Part shown: positions 46,641 through 58,385 of the stretch, piece after piece
Position numbering within the stretch: position 1 is the first letter of the stretch
Layout of the letters: every line of letters starts with the position of its first letter
Origin: Dermanyssus gallinae
Lineage: Eukaryota > Arthropoda > Arachnida > Mesostigmata > Dermanyssidae
Assembly (NCBI GenBank): GCA_003439945.1
Contig: QVRM01002806.1
Span: 2,165,986-2,229,985, forward strand
Direction: 5' to 3'
Length of the DNA stretch: 64,000 nucleotides
Translations under genes and position numbers: made by a program
The notes under the pieces: model-generated
Database searches by the model: none
Told to the model about the DNA's origin: nothing
The model's input: the letters and a program-made list of their open reading frames with translations, nothing else

Positions 46641-48620
46641 TCTGGTTTTTTATAATATTGACAAAGCAAACGCCGCGGTCCAGCTATCGACTCTCCTCGA
46701 CATTCCGGTGGTGGCTAAATGCAACGATCTCGATGTATGCCGTGCCAGAATAAACGGAGTTGACAAAGGTTTTACCGATGAAGACATTCTGTCTGCCCGT
46801 AGCGAGGTTGGTGTAATCTCGTCGAGAAGAGAGAACATTATAAAGAGAACAGGTTTCACCGCAACAATGATCCCTACTGACAAGTTGATGCTCCAATTTA
46901 ATAGGGTTCCGCCGAGTGACGTGCTTCTAGCTTTTTGGTCTCATAAAGTCACTATGTATGCGAGAACCCCTGTCTCCTGCTATAAGTGTTTGAGGCTAGG
47001 CCACAATCGTGATTTTCACACAACCACCTATTTCTATCAATGCATTGTGCAAATTATACTAATCAAAACTGCACGCGAAATGTGAAGGCATGCCAATTTT
47101 TGCATTTTTGGACATGGGCTCAGTAGCTTAACTTTTAAACGCGAGGACTGGAGGGTTAAAGAAATCCATTCAGCTGGAGTTATTACAACACTTTTTAGAG
47201 GAAGAGGGAGCCCTATTTGATGCGGCAGTGGTAAGTGAAACGTGGTTAAAGCATTGCAATCAATCGTCTCACTATATAAGTGATTTCGAATTAGTTGCGT
47301 CGGGTAGAATCCTTGGGAGATTAGCCGGCGCTGTAGGCATATAGATATGTGCGTTCCACCTGTAATATTTTATCATCGCGCTCTGCTTGTAATCCTGATG
47401 GCATTGTTCAGGTAGTACGTTTGCATTTGAAAAAAAAACAAGACGGTCTTAAATGTTTTATTGTAGGATTTTAGTCCAACCAGGTGTCTTGCAAAATTAC
47501 CCCGCTGAATATTCTAGACAATATGTTGCCAAAATGTACCTCTACCCCTGTCATTGTTATGGGCGATGCAAATATCAACCTTCTTTCGGTCGCGCGGCCT
47601 AGTGACTATACCTCATTCATTTCCGCTAGAAGCTTTTTCCTTGTGGTGGATCGCATAACCAGACCTAAGTTTGTCTGGTACGTGCATCGACCACATTGCT
47701 GTTTCTTATTGCTCAAGATTTACTCTTGTCCAGCCTGCGGTTCTCGAAACTCTGCTTTTCTCTGATCATTACCCGGTTCTTATATCTCCTTCTGCCGATT
47801 CCGTGGCTGCAAAACCGTCAGCCGAGTTAGCCCCAAGACTGCGCAGAAGTCACAGTAAGGCTAACATTGATATGTTCCTATACCGCTTACAAAATGCCTC
47901 GTGGTTAGCGGTTTATGATGAAGTTGAAGTAAATTCGGTGTTCGATGCTTTTAGCAAACTCCTGCTTCATATATATATATAAAATCATTTGACCTTGTAG
48001 ACCTTCCTGCGTCTAATAATTTGGGCAGGGTGGGTCAATTTTCCTTCTCCCCAGGGGTACGACGGCTGTGTCGTAGAGTTAATAAGTTGTGCTGCAGACA
48101 TCGTAAAATAAATTTAATAGATTCGAAACTTCCTATTTAAACAGTCGTTGTCGCTGCCTCAATGCCATCCGCGCTGCGAGGACAGCATTCTACCGAAATC
48201 GCTTTGCTTTCTTGCATGATGATTCCTCTCAACTCTGGAACTTCATCAATATGAGCCTGTAGTAGGCAACATGATTCACTGATTCAACTTACCGTTCGCG
48301 TAAATTAAGTGGCAAGGAAAGAACAGTGGATGACCCAGCAGAAATTGCAGACGAGCTAAACCGTCACTTTGCCACGTTAGGTAACACTACGGTCGCTCAC
48401 TTTAAAAAAGCGCAGACATAAAAACCTTACTTGACGAGGTATGGAGAAAAAATGACAGTGAAATTTAACTGTCTGCTTTCTCTGTTAATGAGGTCCTTAG
48501 TACCTTCCTCAGCCGTAAAACAAGCTGGAGTCGAGGTGTCGTGGGTGTGCCTACAAAATTGTTAAGGCAAACAGCTCCGTCGATGGCAGGACCTCTGACT
48601 GTCATTATAAATAGTTCGTT
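46641..48620 (+). mobile_element. LINE A, 5' part (Jockey/CR1 group): ORF1 and endonuclease
   Basis: The ORF1 end (46650-47085) shows LLDIPVV, CRARINGVDKGFTDEDIL and a zinc knuckle CYKCLRLGHNRDF whose last Cys is Phe. The ORF2 endonuclease follows in pieces: VVSETWLKHCNQS (about 47235), VIVMGDANINLL (about 47545), CIDHIAVSYCS (about 47680) and LLFSDHYPVL (about 47755). The RT lead-in NRHFATLGNTTV and SVNEVLSTFLSRKTSW (48360-48530) ends at TVIINSS, where another element interrupts it. Stops are frequent. Confidence 0.8.
48606..48620. repeat. Putative target-site duplication, left (LINE D)
   Basis: ATAAATAGTTCGTTT corresponds to ATAAATCGTTCTTTG at 49710-49724. LINE B, which lacks this insertion, has the sequence once (ATAAATCGTTCGTTTGAG, minus, about 44492). 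Confidence 0.7.
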
Positions 48621-48930
48621 TACTGCTGGTAGTCCCGATGTTAGTCCGAACGTTCACCTGCTCAATGGCGTCGAAGAGCTTCAGCCTGGTATCAAGCAGT
48701 AACCTTGCCAGCTGTAGCAGCAGTGCTTCTGGCGTTACCACTGTGCCTGGACCCCGAGCGTGAATAACCTCTTCAGAGGTTCCTCGTTTTTTACATTCCT
48801 TGTGTATGGCCTCCAAGTGACAACCAGAACACAAACTCCAGGAATTGGCTGAAAAGCCGGAGCCGCAAACGAAGCAGCTTATGCTGGGCGCCGCCATCTT
48901 ACCATCTTTGTGTCTCACCCAAGAGGTCAC
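48621..48930 (-). pseudogene. PHD-like zinc finger, LINE D ORF1
   Basis: The start MTSWVRHKDGKMAAPSI is followed by C-x2-C-x11-C-x2-C-x5-H-x2-C (CFVCGSGF...LCSGCHLEAIHKEC), the first six ligands of a PHD-type finger; the last pair is not visible. Such fingers occur in ORF1 proteins of some CR1-type LINEs. It is then Leu-rich (LLLQLARLLLDTRLKLFDAI). It is truncated at the junction with LINE A. Confidence 0.55.
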
Positions 48931-49651
48931 CTGTATGCAGTCTTTATTAACTGCGTCAAGGCTATTGACAAGACTCCGCTCGATCTTATGTTGCGGAATG
49001 TTGGAACTCCTCAGGGGGACTTACTAAGCTGCATTTCATTGACGCTGCTTCTGGCCGATCTTGTTCAATACGTGCGTTAAGAGTTTAAACATGCCGTGTT
49101 GATGATGCATGCTGATGACATCATTGTTGCTCCTCGTAACATTGGTGCCATCTCGCGCATTACCGCCATGGTATCAAGCGAATCTTAATTTGCCTGAAAA
49201 GTGCTTCACACTATACATGACGCGAGTACTCTGCCTTTCAATCAAGGCGAGAAGCCGCTTTGTGTATGTATTGTCGGACTGTGCGCCGATGGTGGGGATG
49301 CTTCGGCTTAGACTGCGTATGCCTGTGACGGAGCCACTTAACTATTTCGTAGGAGAGTGGCGATGCAAAGTCACGGAGACAGCGACGGAGGTAAGAACGC
49401 TCGACATCTCTGGATGTGGGCCGGGGTGGCTTGCAATGACAGGCATGTATATACCAGGTACGTCGTACACGGGTTCTATCACCTCGTATGCTCCCGTATG
49501 GTTTCATGAAGTCAATAGTGCTCAGTGTATTTGTCGGTTCTGCTCGCAGCAATGCGCTAAGTACCACGTGGTTGATTGTCCGGCACTGCAACGAAGATCT
49601 TTACACTTCTTCTCTCGGTGGAACGGCAGGACAACAAATATTTATGTTTAA
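48925..49651 (+). pseudogene. LINE D ORF2 remnant (RT and C-terminus)
   Basis: Motifs: GHLYAVFINCVKAIDKT (about 48928), NVGTPQGDLLSC (about 49000), then MMHADDIIVAPRNIG (about 49105), with catalytic ADD intact. The usual stretch between the first and second motifs is shorter than in the relic at 4.8-5.5 kb, so there is an internal deletion. The last part has CICRFCSQQCAKYHVVDCP, a Cys/His motif, ending at TAA 49649. Confidence 0.7.
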
Positions 49652-49709
49652 TAATAACATGAACTATCTGGTACATACTCTATTTGAGTGAAATAATTAT
49701 GATTGATTG

Positions 49710-51515
49710 ATAAATCGTTCTTTGAGTCTGGCGTCTTCCCTACACGGTTGAAGGACACGGTGGTGTTCCTCGTATTCAAGAAGAAGGGTGAACGAAACCG
49801 CGCTGTCGACTACAAGTCTATCTCGGTCATTGATTATATCTCAGAGGTCATTGAGAAACGTGTTGGTTAGGCTAGATCGATATTCAGAGTCAATCAATTT
49901 CCTTTTGCCTAACCAGTTCGGCTTTCGTAGAGGTAGGTCGACTGACCTCGCGTTGGCCCACTTATGGCAGCGGGTGTCCGATTCGATTAGGGTAAATAAG
50001 TTTTGTCATGCAGCCTTTCTTGACGTGTCGGCTGCTTTTGATTGCCTTGACCTTTTCTTTCTGTTCCAAATACTCAGTTGGGTTGCTCTGCGCCGGCAGT
50101 TGTCTGGTTTAGGTCCTACCTTTCAGGACGGCGGCAGGTGGTACAAGCTAGTCGTAGGTAGATATCGGTACCCCTCAAGGTTCGGTTCTTGTATCTTTCA
50201 TGTTTCTCATTGTTTTGAATTTCATTCTATTAAAAGTCCAGGGACTAAAGCTCGGCCCAACTATAGCTTTTGCTGATGACACTACGGTACTATTCGGAGT
50301 GAATCATCGTAATTTTGATGCAGACTTGCATCAGTCGTTTTTAAAAGTTGATAACGTAATGAGCATTTTAAACACTTTTGGACTAGTTGTCAACGCTAAT
50401 AAAACCAATTTTATAGTTTTTCGTTCATCGCCGAGGCTACTAGCATTAACTAACAATCTAATATTCAAGACACGAAACATTGAGATCTCGCAGACCCCTA
50501 GGTGCCTGGGGCTCGTTCAGCAAGAAAACATGAGGTGGCATCCCATCTAGATTATATTGCACCTAAATGCTATGCTGTAATATCGGTCAGAGCTGAGTAA
50601 AATGAAATTGATTAGAGACCCCACAGAGGGCTTACTTCTGATGTACAAAGCTGTGTTCTTACCAGTGCTATGCTATCCTTCGCTGGGGCAGTGTCTACGA
50701 CGGAATTCTCCGGAGAGCCAAAGTGATACAGAATGATGCACTTAGAGCTTTTTTAGGAGGCGAAGGGATTCGGAACGTGACTTGTTCGGTCGTTTTAACC
50801 TTTTCACGGTAGGAAACATTTACACGCTGAGGGTTTCAATGTTAGCTCACAACATTTCGCAAGGTATTGTGCTTACGGATATCGCATTTCCACTAGTTCC
50901 TACCCTCTATCAAACATCAGCTAGGCGTGCAACAACTTTTGCAGTGCCCTTGTGTATCCTTGAAGTCTAGTTAACACACACTAGCATGCCGTCTCGCTGA
51001 AATTGGACTTGTATTTACAAACACATTAGATGCCTAACTACGAAACATCATTCTACGGAAAGGCCACTGTTTTAATTCACGTCATCGCTCGTAAATTAAA
51101 GCAGTGGCTTTTAATTGCACAGTCGGAATCAGGCTTGTGATCTAGATATATCCGGAATTGGAAGTGTTGTGCTTTGTATACGGGAACACACACTGCGATT
51201 CGGTTGGTAGTATTTTTGCACATGTTTTTACTTATGGAAGTAAAAACATGGAAGTTTTTGTGAATTGTTATGACGCTGTACTAGCGAACTACTTCGTCTG
51301 TGTGTATATTTGCAAGTATATTGCCACATATATTATTCGGCGTGCTAACAAAGGCACTAAACACTGTTTTAAAGTCGTTGGGACAATCAATAACCGCTGT
51401 GATTACCGTTTGTGTAAAGTGCTTCTACAAAGCACTCCTTGGATTTTTGGTAGTAGTGATTTTCTGCTTCATTGTTTGCAAAACATCTAAATTTTTTTAT
51501 TGAGAACTTGAAGGT
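49710..51515 (+). mobile_element. LINE A, 3' part: RT, C-terminus and 3' UTR
   Basis: Resumes with SFESGVFPTRLKDTVVFLVF, then NQFGFRRGRSTDLALAH (about 49910), AAFLDVSAAFDCLD (about 50010), a frameshift, then IAFADDTTVLFGVN (about 50260) and FGLVVNANKTNFIVF. Post-RT reads MYKAVFLPVLCY (about 50640) and RNVTDLFGRFNLF-like sequence (about 50770). The catalytic FADD is intact here, unlike LINE B. The 3' UTR is homologous to that of LINE B. Confidence 0.85.
51300..51503 (+). CDS. Hydrophobic 67-codon frame in LINE A 3' region
   Basis: The frame is dominated by Val, Ile, Leu, Phe and Cys, and matches in position the hydrophobic frame of LINE B (39607-39377). It could encode a small membrane peptide or be a by-product of 3' UTR composition. 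Confidence 0.25.
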   Translation: MCIFASILPHILFGVLTKALNTVLKSLGQSITAVITVCVKCFYKALLGFLVVVIFCFIVCKTSKFFY

Positions 51516-51609
51516 TGTAAAATGCAGTTCCGTGCTTTACGACATCACTTTTGTCATTTGCTCGTGTGCATTGTTGGAGGTAGTACAGATCACACGACTC
51601 TCCACTAAA

Positions 51610-51640
<31 letters not shown>
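51610..51640. repeat. (TA)n microsatellite
   Basis: Left flank of the SINE 1 copy. Confidence 0.95.
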
Positions 51641-51641
<1 letters not shown>

Positions 51642-51650
<9 letters not shown>

Positions 51651-51844
51651 TTTTAAAGGTTTTTCCGTAAGGCAATTGCCCGTGTACGGTTTATTCAAGT
51701 CATGGCTAATTAAAATCCACTCCGGCATTTACCTTGTTTAAATTGGAAACCATGCAAACCAATTTGAGAGTGGCCGATCTGGGTCTCGAATCCAGTCCTC
51801 CCGAATGCAAGGCAAGGGCTTTGCCACTAAGCCATCTTGCTCAG
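51642..51844 (-). mobile_element. SINE family 1, minus-strand copy
   Basis: The minus strand starts CTGAGCAAGATGGCTTAGTG, with box A TGGCTTAGTGG and a box B-like GATTCGAGACC, continues with the shared body, and ends in TTACGGAAAAACC and a T/A run. (TA)n lies on both sides (51610-51640 and 51845-51870), so it inserted in or next to a TA microsatellite. Confidence 0.85.
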
Positions 51845-52237
51845 TATATATATATATATATATATATATAACGTCAGATAGGCCGCATACATAAACGATC
51901 GCATTTAGATCCACTGGCGTTGCTTCTCGATATGTCAGCGCGTACAGGTTCTTTCTTCTTTTGCTGTGGAAGACAAAAGGTCGTAACTTCTATAACACTT
52001 TACGTAAAGGTGCCTTGATGAAGCAGTCGGCAGTGGCGTTTTTGCTGCGTCACAAAGTCGCGGTCTGTGTGGTCGAGCTACTAAACCGTCATCGTCTCAT
52101 TAATAATCGAGAATCTCGCTGGGGACCATTATCACCGTCGTCGCTGTTGTCATCAACATCTGATCACCCCAGCGCGAAAGTGCTAACACAGTTGTCTTTA
52201 GACAGAGGTAAACTAAACTTTAGAACTTCTATTCTAG

Positions 52238-52271
<34 letters not shown>

Positions 52272-52585
52272 TTGTTTCGGGACAACAAAGATTGTTGGCG
52301 CAATTGTGTTTTTGGGTACTCTCATGACGCAAGAGCTAGTGTCTTTCCTACAGTTGATTCACAATTTGAATAATACAATGAAACCCCATAACGTCTATAT
52401 AAAAACGTGATTTGCTTGAATTTGTTTTAATGTATAATCTATATGTGGCCTACATCTAAAGGGCCAGTGCTCTATAACTCGAAAGCGTAGCCCGTACGAA
52501 ACATCAATATGGCTTCTATTTATTTGACGCTTAACAAGGTGCTCCTTGCATCCATTATGTGTATGTATGCTCATATATATATATA

Positions 52586-52617
<32 letters not shown>

Positions 52618-52779
52618 TACACACATATACACACACATATATATACACGAGGTCACAGTCGTCTTCTTATGAACGTATACACTGTTACAAATAAATTTAA
52701 ACGCCATATATCCTCCAGGTTCGACTGTATCCAATCTAGCAGAGTTCCACGCACAGAGACGGCGTTACCCAGCTAAAGG
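51845..52779. other. No recognisable gene; three (TA)n tracts
   Basis: TA tracts at 51845-51870, 52238-52270 and 52574-52616. Frames of up to 149 codons run through TA repeats and are not credible. Confidence 0.45.
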
Positions 52780-53935
52780 CACAGCGATAGTATATGGTGC
52801 AGGCATTCGACAGCTCTAGTATCTTTGCCGAACGGTTAAACAAGTTTGCACGTCTTCAGGCCAGGTTACCCCAAAACCTCAACTGCCAGCAGGCAGAAGT
52901 CGTGGGGGTGGCGTATCTTCTGCATTTATTGGCCTCCGCATGCGACCCATTCCCAAGGACTTTTCCATCATCCCTGCAGAGGCCAGGAGGCTTAAGTATG
53001 CAACGAAAACCAGCAGACCTCAAGGCTCGGTTAAACGTGCCGTTAAATCCTGCATGAAGGGCTTGACGACTTAAGCTCAAAGCGCAGGAGAGATCATGAT
53101 GTGTCTGTGGCCCAAATTGACAGTGTCGTCATTTAGTGGAGTACCTAACTGACTAATGGGGTAGCCTTGTCAGTCGAAAAAGGGGCTTGCTCAAGGAGAT
53201 GCGCAAATGTTTTTTTTCTTAGAATGGGGTCGACCAGCTATTCTGGAAAAGCGTATCAGCTTTCATTAGTGTCCCCAAGGTTTACTCGTTAAAGGTTTAA
53301 ATGTCCTCAGTTAAGTCAAAACAATTGCCCCCTAGACAAGTAATTTGTCCGGGCCGCCAAAAGGCACGATTTCCGTAGGTATATTCGGCAATGAGGTCCT
53401 AGCGATGAAAGACGGCAGCAAATACATCAGCCTGCTATGTCGATGTGTTTAAAGCCCCCGATAGCCTCTCTGGGCAAAACTGAACCCCGAGAAGGGCAAT
53501 CTTGCAACAGAAAAGTGGATGCAATCGTTCCGATACATCCATGGAGATCATATCCTCGGAGTCCGTGACGTACCCCACGCATTTCTCCAGGTTTATGGAT
53601 AGGCCATTTAACTCCTTGAAGTCCCAAGACTCTACGAGTATCACCAATTACCGTGGCTAGTTCACTCCTAAGGACACCATCGTCCGGATACCAGACATTT
53701 AGAGGACACTGCAAAGAGTCGACAAAATCCGTTACGCACAAGCAGAGCGGACCTACAGGGTCTTTTTGTTGAAGGCCAGATTGCGAAAACATAGTGGCAT
53801 GTGGCCAAACCAAGTGCGGCGGTTGTGCGTAAGCTGCATGCACCTGGTAAAACATTTGCGGGACGTAGTATTTCACCGCGTTCAGCAGGTGATATTTTCA
53901 GATTCTGTTAAAAGCATTTTTAAAATATAGCTTAG
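52780..53935 (-). mobile_element. RLE-type LINE copy 3 (YLDD family), decayed
   Basis: The minus strand reads FKNAFNRI (about 53925), then NAVKYYVPQMFYQVH, GLQQKDPVGPL (about 53765) and LNVWYPDDGVL (about 53690). After a frameshift come NGLSINLEKCVGYV and, further down, FNRALRSAGF and LKPPGLCRDDGK (about 53050-52985), the lead to the endonuclease part. It is the same family as the 9-12 kb copies but a different subfamily. The RT box YLDD reads YPDD, the G of QQGDP is K, and the PDG endonuclease block is lost. Confidence 0.7.
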
Positions 53936-55041
53936 CTGATCCACGGAAAATCACCACAGAAGCCGGTCGACGGCAAAAAACCACAGAAGAGCCATTGTCA
54001 GGGTAAGTCTCTGGCTGTCCACCGTTCCCGGCTTCGGTGAGTGAACGCTTCTAGGGGAAACGCTTAGTGTTCCCGCTAGAAACGATACTGCCTCCGACCA
54101 CGCATACGACGAAGTTTCCCCAAGAAGCGACACTGCCTTCGACTGCTTACAAGACAAAGCAATAATGTTCCCTAGACTGGTAACCCGGCGATACCCGAAG
54201 GCAATTTAACACCACCTTCCGACTCGTCGATCGTTGCGCTAGAACTCAAGTCATCTATATGCACAGCGAAAGTGGACCCGCCACATGGCGCGGTGTTTCC
54301 AACCACGCGTGACTTGCACCGTAGACTAGAGATATCCGAAGGTTCCCTCCGATTAGTCAATAAACCCTAAACTATAACGTCTTTCGTCGCAACAATATGT
54401 AAACCTATGATCTGCGATGACGCCCGATATATATATATATATATATATCCATGCACAAATACTGTAATATACACCGTTCTCTGGATATTCTGTAAAATGC
54501 AGGGATATCTCAAGTATAGCGAAAACAAACTGAGCCTTTGTCTCAAACACTTGTCACAAATAACAAATATTAAACATTTCTAGAAAAACGTCGCAAACAC
54601 CTGGCACGTTTTTTTTTACTTTATATAGAATAAAACTTCCACAGTCGGAGTGGCAAACAACAAACTAAGTGCCTGTAAACATCGTATATGGGTTGTCAAT
54701 AAGAACGTACATGTGGATTCGGCTGTACTGTGTTCGTCTACCGCAACTCAGCTCACTTTTGAGTTCGGCTGAAAAACTTTTAAACGGCGTCAACCAGATA
54801 TACGACAACTTTCTTTAGAATCCTCATATGTGAAGATCCCTTTCTCAGAATCTTTAAAACCTCTCACCTGTAGTTGCTGTTACGCACGCTTCATCATAAG
54901 ACACTTGGAAGACGAAAGGTTGTACTCAAGCCTCGTTTTGATAAAAATATAACTATTTTTGGTTCAGGCACATTGACTGCGAGTCTGTGAGTTGTGTACA
55001 TATTTCAGAGTACGCGCGTCCTAATTATTAGATGGTAATGG

Positions 55042-55100
<59 letters not shown>

Positions 55101-55605
55101 CCCTCATTTTATGTGTATCCTGCAAAGCTTCTCACAATAGATCGGAGTCCGTATGGATCCCCCCTACTACGGTATGGCATTTAAGGGAACTTCCCAGTCT
55201 TTGATTCCAACAGAGTACCTCTCAGTGGTAGAATACGTGCGTGCACATACAAAAACATGTTTAAATCATATACATGCAAAAAGTATAAAAGAAAACTTCA
55301 TTGGCATGTAGTTTTATATGTGGAATTGCTAGGTTGATGTGTCACTATTGCAAAAGCAGAGCTGCTTGGTAGGCGCGCTGTGGTTATGTGGTATATGGTT
55401 ATGTGGTATATGGTTGTGTGGTATTCCGACCATCTTCCCGTAGCCGGGCACTTTCATGTTTGGCGTACCTTTTACGGCATGGTTGTTGCCGTTTGAGTGG
55501 CCCGCAGCGGTACTTGCTGCGTTATCTAGTTCTTCATCATCCGCCGTCATAGCTGGTTAACTGCTTTGGATCATCTAAAGGTGGTGGGTAGCACTCGCTG
55601 CATCG
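53936..55605. other. No confident gene; (TA)n at 54428-54449 and 55044-55097
   Basis: No conserved coding motif. A 16-bp triple repeat lies at 55381-55425. Confidence 0.4.
55381..55425. repeat. 16-bp tandem repeat, about three units
   Basis: TGGTTATGTGGTATA repeated with a changed last unit. On the minus strand it lies in a 73-codon frame and encodes IPHNH repeats. Confidence 0.85.
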
Positions 55606-56020
55606 CACAGCAGGACAAATGTAGATAAGCATTGAGACGGTTTTAAATTGTATTGTTCAATTGCGAATAACAGCCATAGAAGACTGCTACAATAAGCACT
55701 CTAAAGATTTTGCACTCTCTCTCTATATATACATATATATAGTTTTTCTTTATAGATATACATGTCAGTGGCCAATTTTTTAACGTACGACGTACTTCAT
55801 GGCCACGTTGCATCAGTAAAATGTATGTCGGAGCTGGTAACTTTGAAAACACGCCAGTAAACGAGGCTTGCATTGTTTTGCAATTACGGGCGGGTGTGCC
55901 GCTTGCACAGCAGGACAAATCTAGGTAAGCATTGAGACGGCTTAAACTGTATTGTCTAATTGTGAATAAAATCCATAGATTGATACAGTCAGCTGTCTAA
56001 AGATTTTGCTTTCTCTCTCT

Positions 56021-56087
<67 letters not shown>

Positions 56088-56235
56088 TTTTTCCTTTTAG
56101 ATGCATATGCCAGTGGCCAGATTTTTAACGGACATACTTTACGGTCACGTTGCATCAGTAATGTATATATATGTCGGAGCGGAGAACTTTGGAAACACGC
56201 CAATAAACAAGGCTTGCATTGTTTTGCAATTACGT
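55606..56235 (+). repeat. Tandem duplication, two ~310-bp units
   Basis: Unit 1 (55606-55908) and unit 2 (55909-56235) share CACAGCAGGACAAAT, AAGCATTGAGACGG, CTAAAGATTTTGC, CAGTGGCCA, CACGTTGCATCAGTAA and GGCTTGCATTGTTTTGCAAT in order, with moderate divergence. Unit 2 has an expanded (CT)n(TA)n at 56012-56086, where unit 1 has a short one at 55716-55742. Confidence 0.85.
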
Positions 56236-57444
56236 CGTAAAGTTTGTGGTGGAGCTGATTTGCTACTGTTGGCAGTGTGGCGGCGTGGCCTGGGTAGCTA
56301 CGTAGAGCGTACTCCTTCCATGGTTTCTAGTCTGCTTGATCGGAAGTTCGATCCAGAGTGTGGATCCGATAGCTGATCTGGAATGGCGATGAGGTGAAGT
56401 CTGCAGAGGCGGGTCCCTTGTTGTTAAAATCCTCTGTTGACGTGCCTTGTACAGCAACTTTGATGCCGTTTCGTGCATAAGGGTCGGTTTACTTCGTGGT
56501 CAAAAAGTACCTTGACGATACTTTGCCTCTCTCTTCTTCTCCGTCAAGTTTGGCTATCAAAAGAGAGAAATACTTACACTCCCGCCGCCCGCGATTTTCG
56601 CGCGGACAAATCACGGGAGTGCCCGCCGCGCCCGAATAGACAGGCCGACAGACCCCCCACTCTTCCCCCCTATCGAGGGTATCTGTGGGGGTGCCACACT
56701 ACTCCAACGTACCGATCAGATTCAATCACCTCGCGATTCCGCGTTACACCCCAGAATATACAATACCCCCCATTACAGGGTGCTCGACCACTCCAGGGCA
56801 GGGTTACATAGCAAAAACTATGCCAGACGGTCCTCTCGACCGGTGGTCTGCTTCATGTGGCGACTCGCTCTTCATTTTGCCTATTAAGCCAAGGCAGCAG
56901 GCGTCCCGAACGGTACCACCGAGTGTCACTCGGGGCATTAACCGTCCGGCCCGGGGGTCCTCGTGCAGAACGGTCCCCCCGTATTGGCAATAGCCTTAAC
57001 AGCCCTCGAATGGGCCACGACAGGATGACAATATAAATTCGTTGACACCCAAATCTATCGTATGCCTTGCCCCCCGGTTAGTTGTTAAAACACGGGAGTG
57101 TCAGTTTTGGGAGTTTGTACCGTCTGACTAGCTTACATAGTGGCTCGTGAAGGTCCCCGCAGCGCGCGGAAGTCGCGCACCAGCAGACCAGGCCGGTAAG
57201 AGAGTCATAGATACTCCCGGGTGTGTCAGATCTTAGCCGGCATGCCGAAGCACCCGTTTCCAGCGGTCGCCACGAGTCGCCTGACACGTGTACCTATGAC
57301 TGTCACTTATCCTCGCACCCCCGGTTTCGCGGCGGTAGGCACCGCTCCGCCGAAGGCGTTCCGAACAAGAGAGTCATAGTTACTCCCGCCTAACTTAAAA
57401 TGTGTGCATTAATGGTATGCATTATAATATAGTCAAGTAGTTAA
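56236..57444. other. GC-rich block, no recognised gene
   Basis: 56570-57400 is GC-rich with Pro/Arg/Thr-rich frames on the plus strand. The word AGAGAGTCATAG followed by TACTCCCG occurs at 57202 and 57370, and CACTCCCG/CGGGAGTG words recur in both orientations at 56578, 56613 and 57093. This hints at terminal repeats of an unknown element. No transposase is visible. Confidence 0.35.
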
Positions 57445-57653
57445 CCGAGCAAGATGGCTTAGTGGCAAAGCCTTTGCCTTGCATTCGGGAGGACTGGGTT
57501 CGAGACCCAGACCGGCCACTCTTAAATTGGTTTGCATGGTTTCCAATTTAGACAAGGTAAATGCCGGAGTGGATTAAAATTAGCCATGACAAGAAAAAAC
57601 CGTATACGGTACAATTGCCTTACGGAAAATTTTAAAATTAAAAATTAAAAAAA
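57445..57653 (+). mobile_element. SINE family 1, best-preserved copy
   Basis: CCGAGCAAGATGGCTTAGTG, then box B GGTTCGAGACC, the shared body, CCGTATACGG and TTGCCTTACGG, and an A-rich tail. About 209 bp. No clear target duplication found by eye. Confidence 0.85.
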
Positions 57654-58204
57654 AGTCTCTAAAAAAGTTATGAACTAAACGTAATGAATGAATTAAAATT
57701 TGCCCAGCAGATAGTTAAAAACGTTTGTCATATCGGTCGCCCATATCGCATTTTATATAATATAATTCTAATCGAGTGCTACAGGTACATGCTTAAAAAT
57801 AGCTATAAATTTATTTTCGGTTTGTTTAATAGGAATTGTTAGTAACAACAAAAAAACGCGTAAGCATAGAGGACACCTTTTAATGGTGACCTTGGATTCT
57901 GTGCTTGGTCATTTCACGCTGCCACAAAGACTTGTTGTTGAACGAGACCCCCATAAAATTCTAACATCATTAGATAAATTGAAGCCTCTAAACTTCCACA
58001 TATCTGCAAAGGCTCTGCCTCACACTTTCTGTTCGGTATGTTGCGTGCATGACATTTTTGAGCATAAATACAAGCACAAACAAAGCAATTTATTGTGCAA
58101 TTATGTGGCGCACATTATTAGGCCAAATTATCACTAAACTACTGCTACCAAAACATATGCTTGAGGGAACGCGAGGGCCACTCACTGGCTGAGCGATGGC
58201 CACC
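57654..58204. other. No recognisable gene
   Basis: An 84-codon frame at 57883-58137 has no known motif. Confidence 0.4.
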
Positions 58205-58385
58205 TATCGAGCCCGGTGGCGTGGTGGCTTAAGTCTGCGCGTCGCAACCGAAGGACACACATAGGCGCGCGGGTTCGAACCCCACCGTTGCACATTTGTA
58301 TTTATGGGGCATGTACGTCTATGAAGCAATGTAAACAGCAGTTAAATCTTGGCTGAGGGTCAGCCCGAAACCTTTACCTATTGCA
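58205..58385 (+). mobile_element. SINE family 2, plus-strand copy
   Basis: Starts GAGCCCGGTGGCGTGGTGGC, has box B GGTTCGAACCC, CACCGTTGCACATTTGTATT and TTAAATCTTGGCTGAGGGTC, as in the 24.4-kb copy. Target duplication is not clear. Confidence 0.85.

Larger units (their letters stand above)
48621..49709. mobile_element. LINE D inserted in LINE A, 5' end inverted
   Basis: A 1.09-kb insertion. The left 0.3 kb encodes an ORF1-type zinc-finger protein on the minus strand and the right 0.75 kb encodes RT on the plus strand, switching orientation at about 48925. The insertion ends in GATTGATTGAT. An inverted 5' piece joined to a deleted body is the pattern left by twin priming in LINEs. Insertion limits follow from comparison with LINE B. 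Confidence 0.75.
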
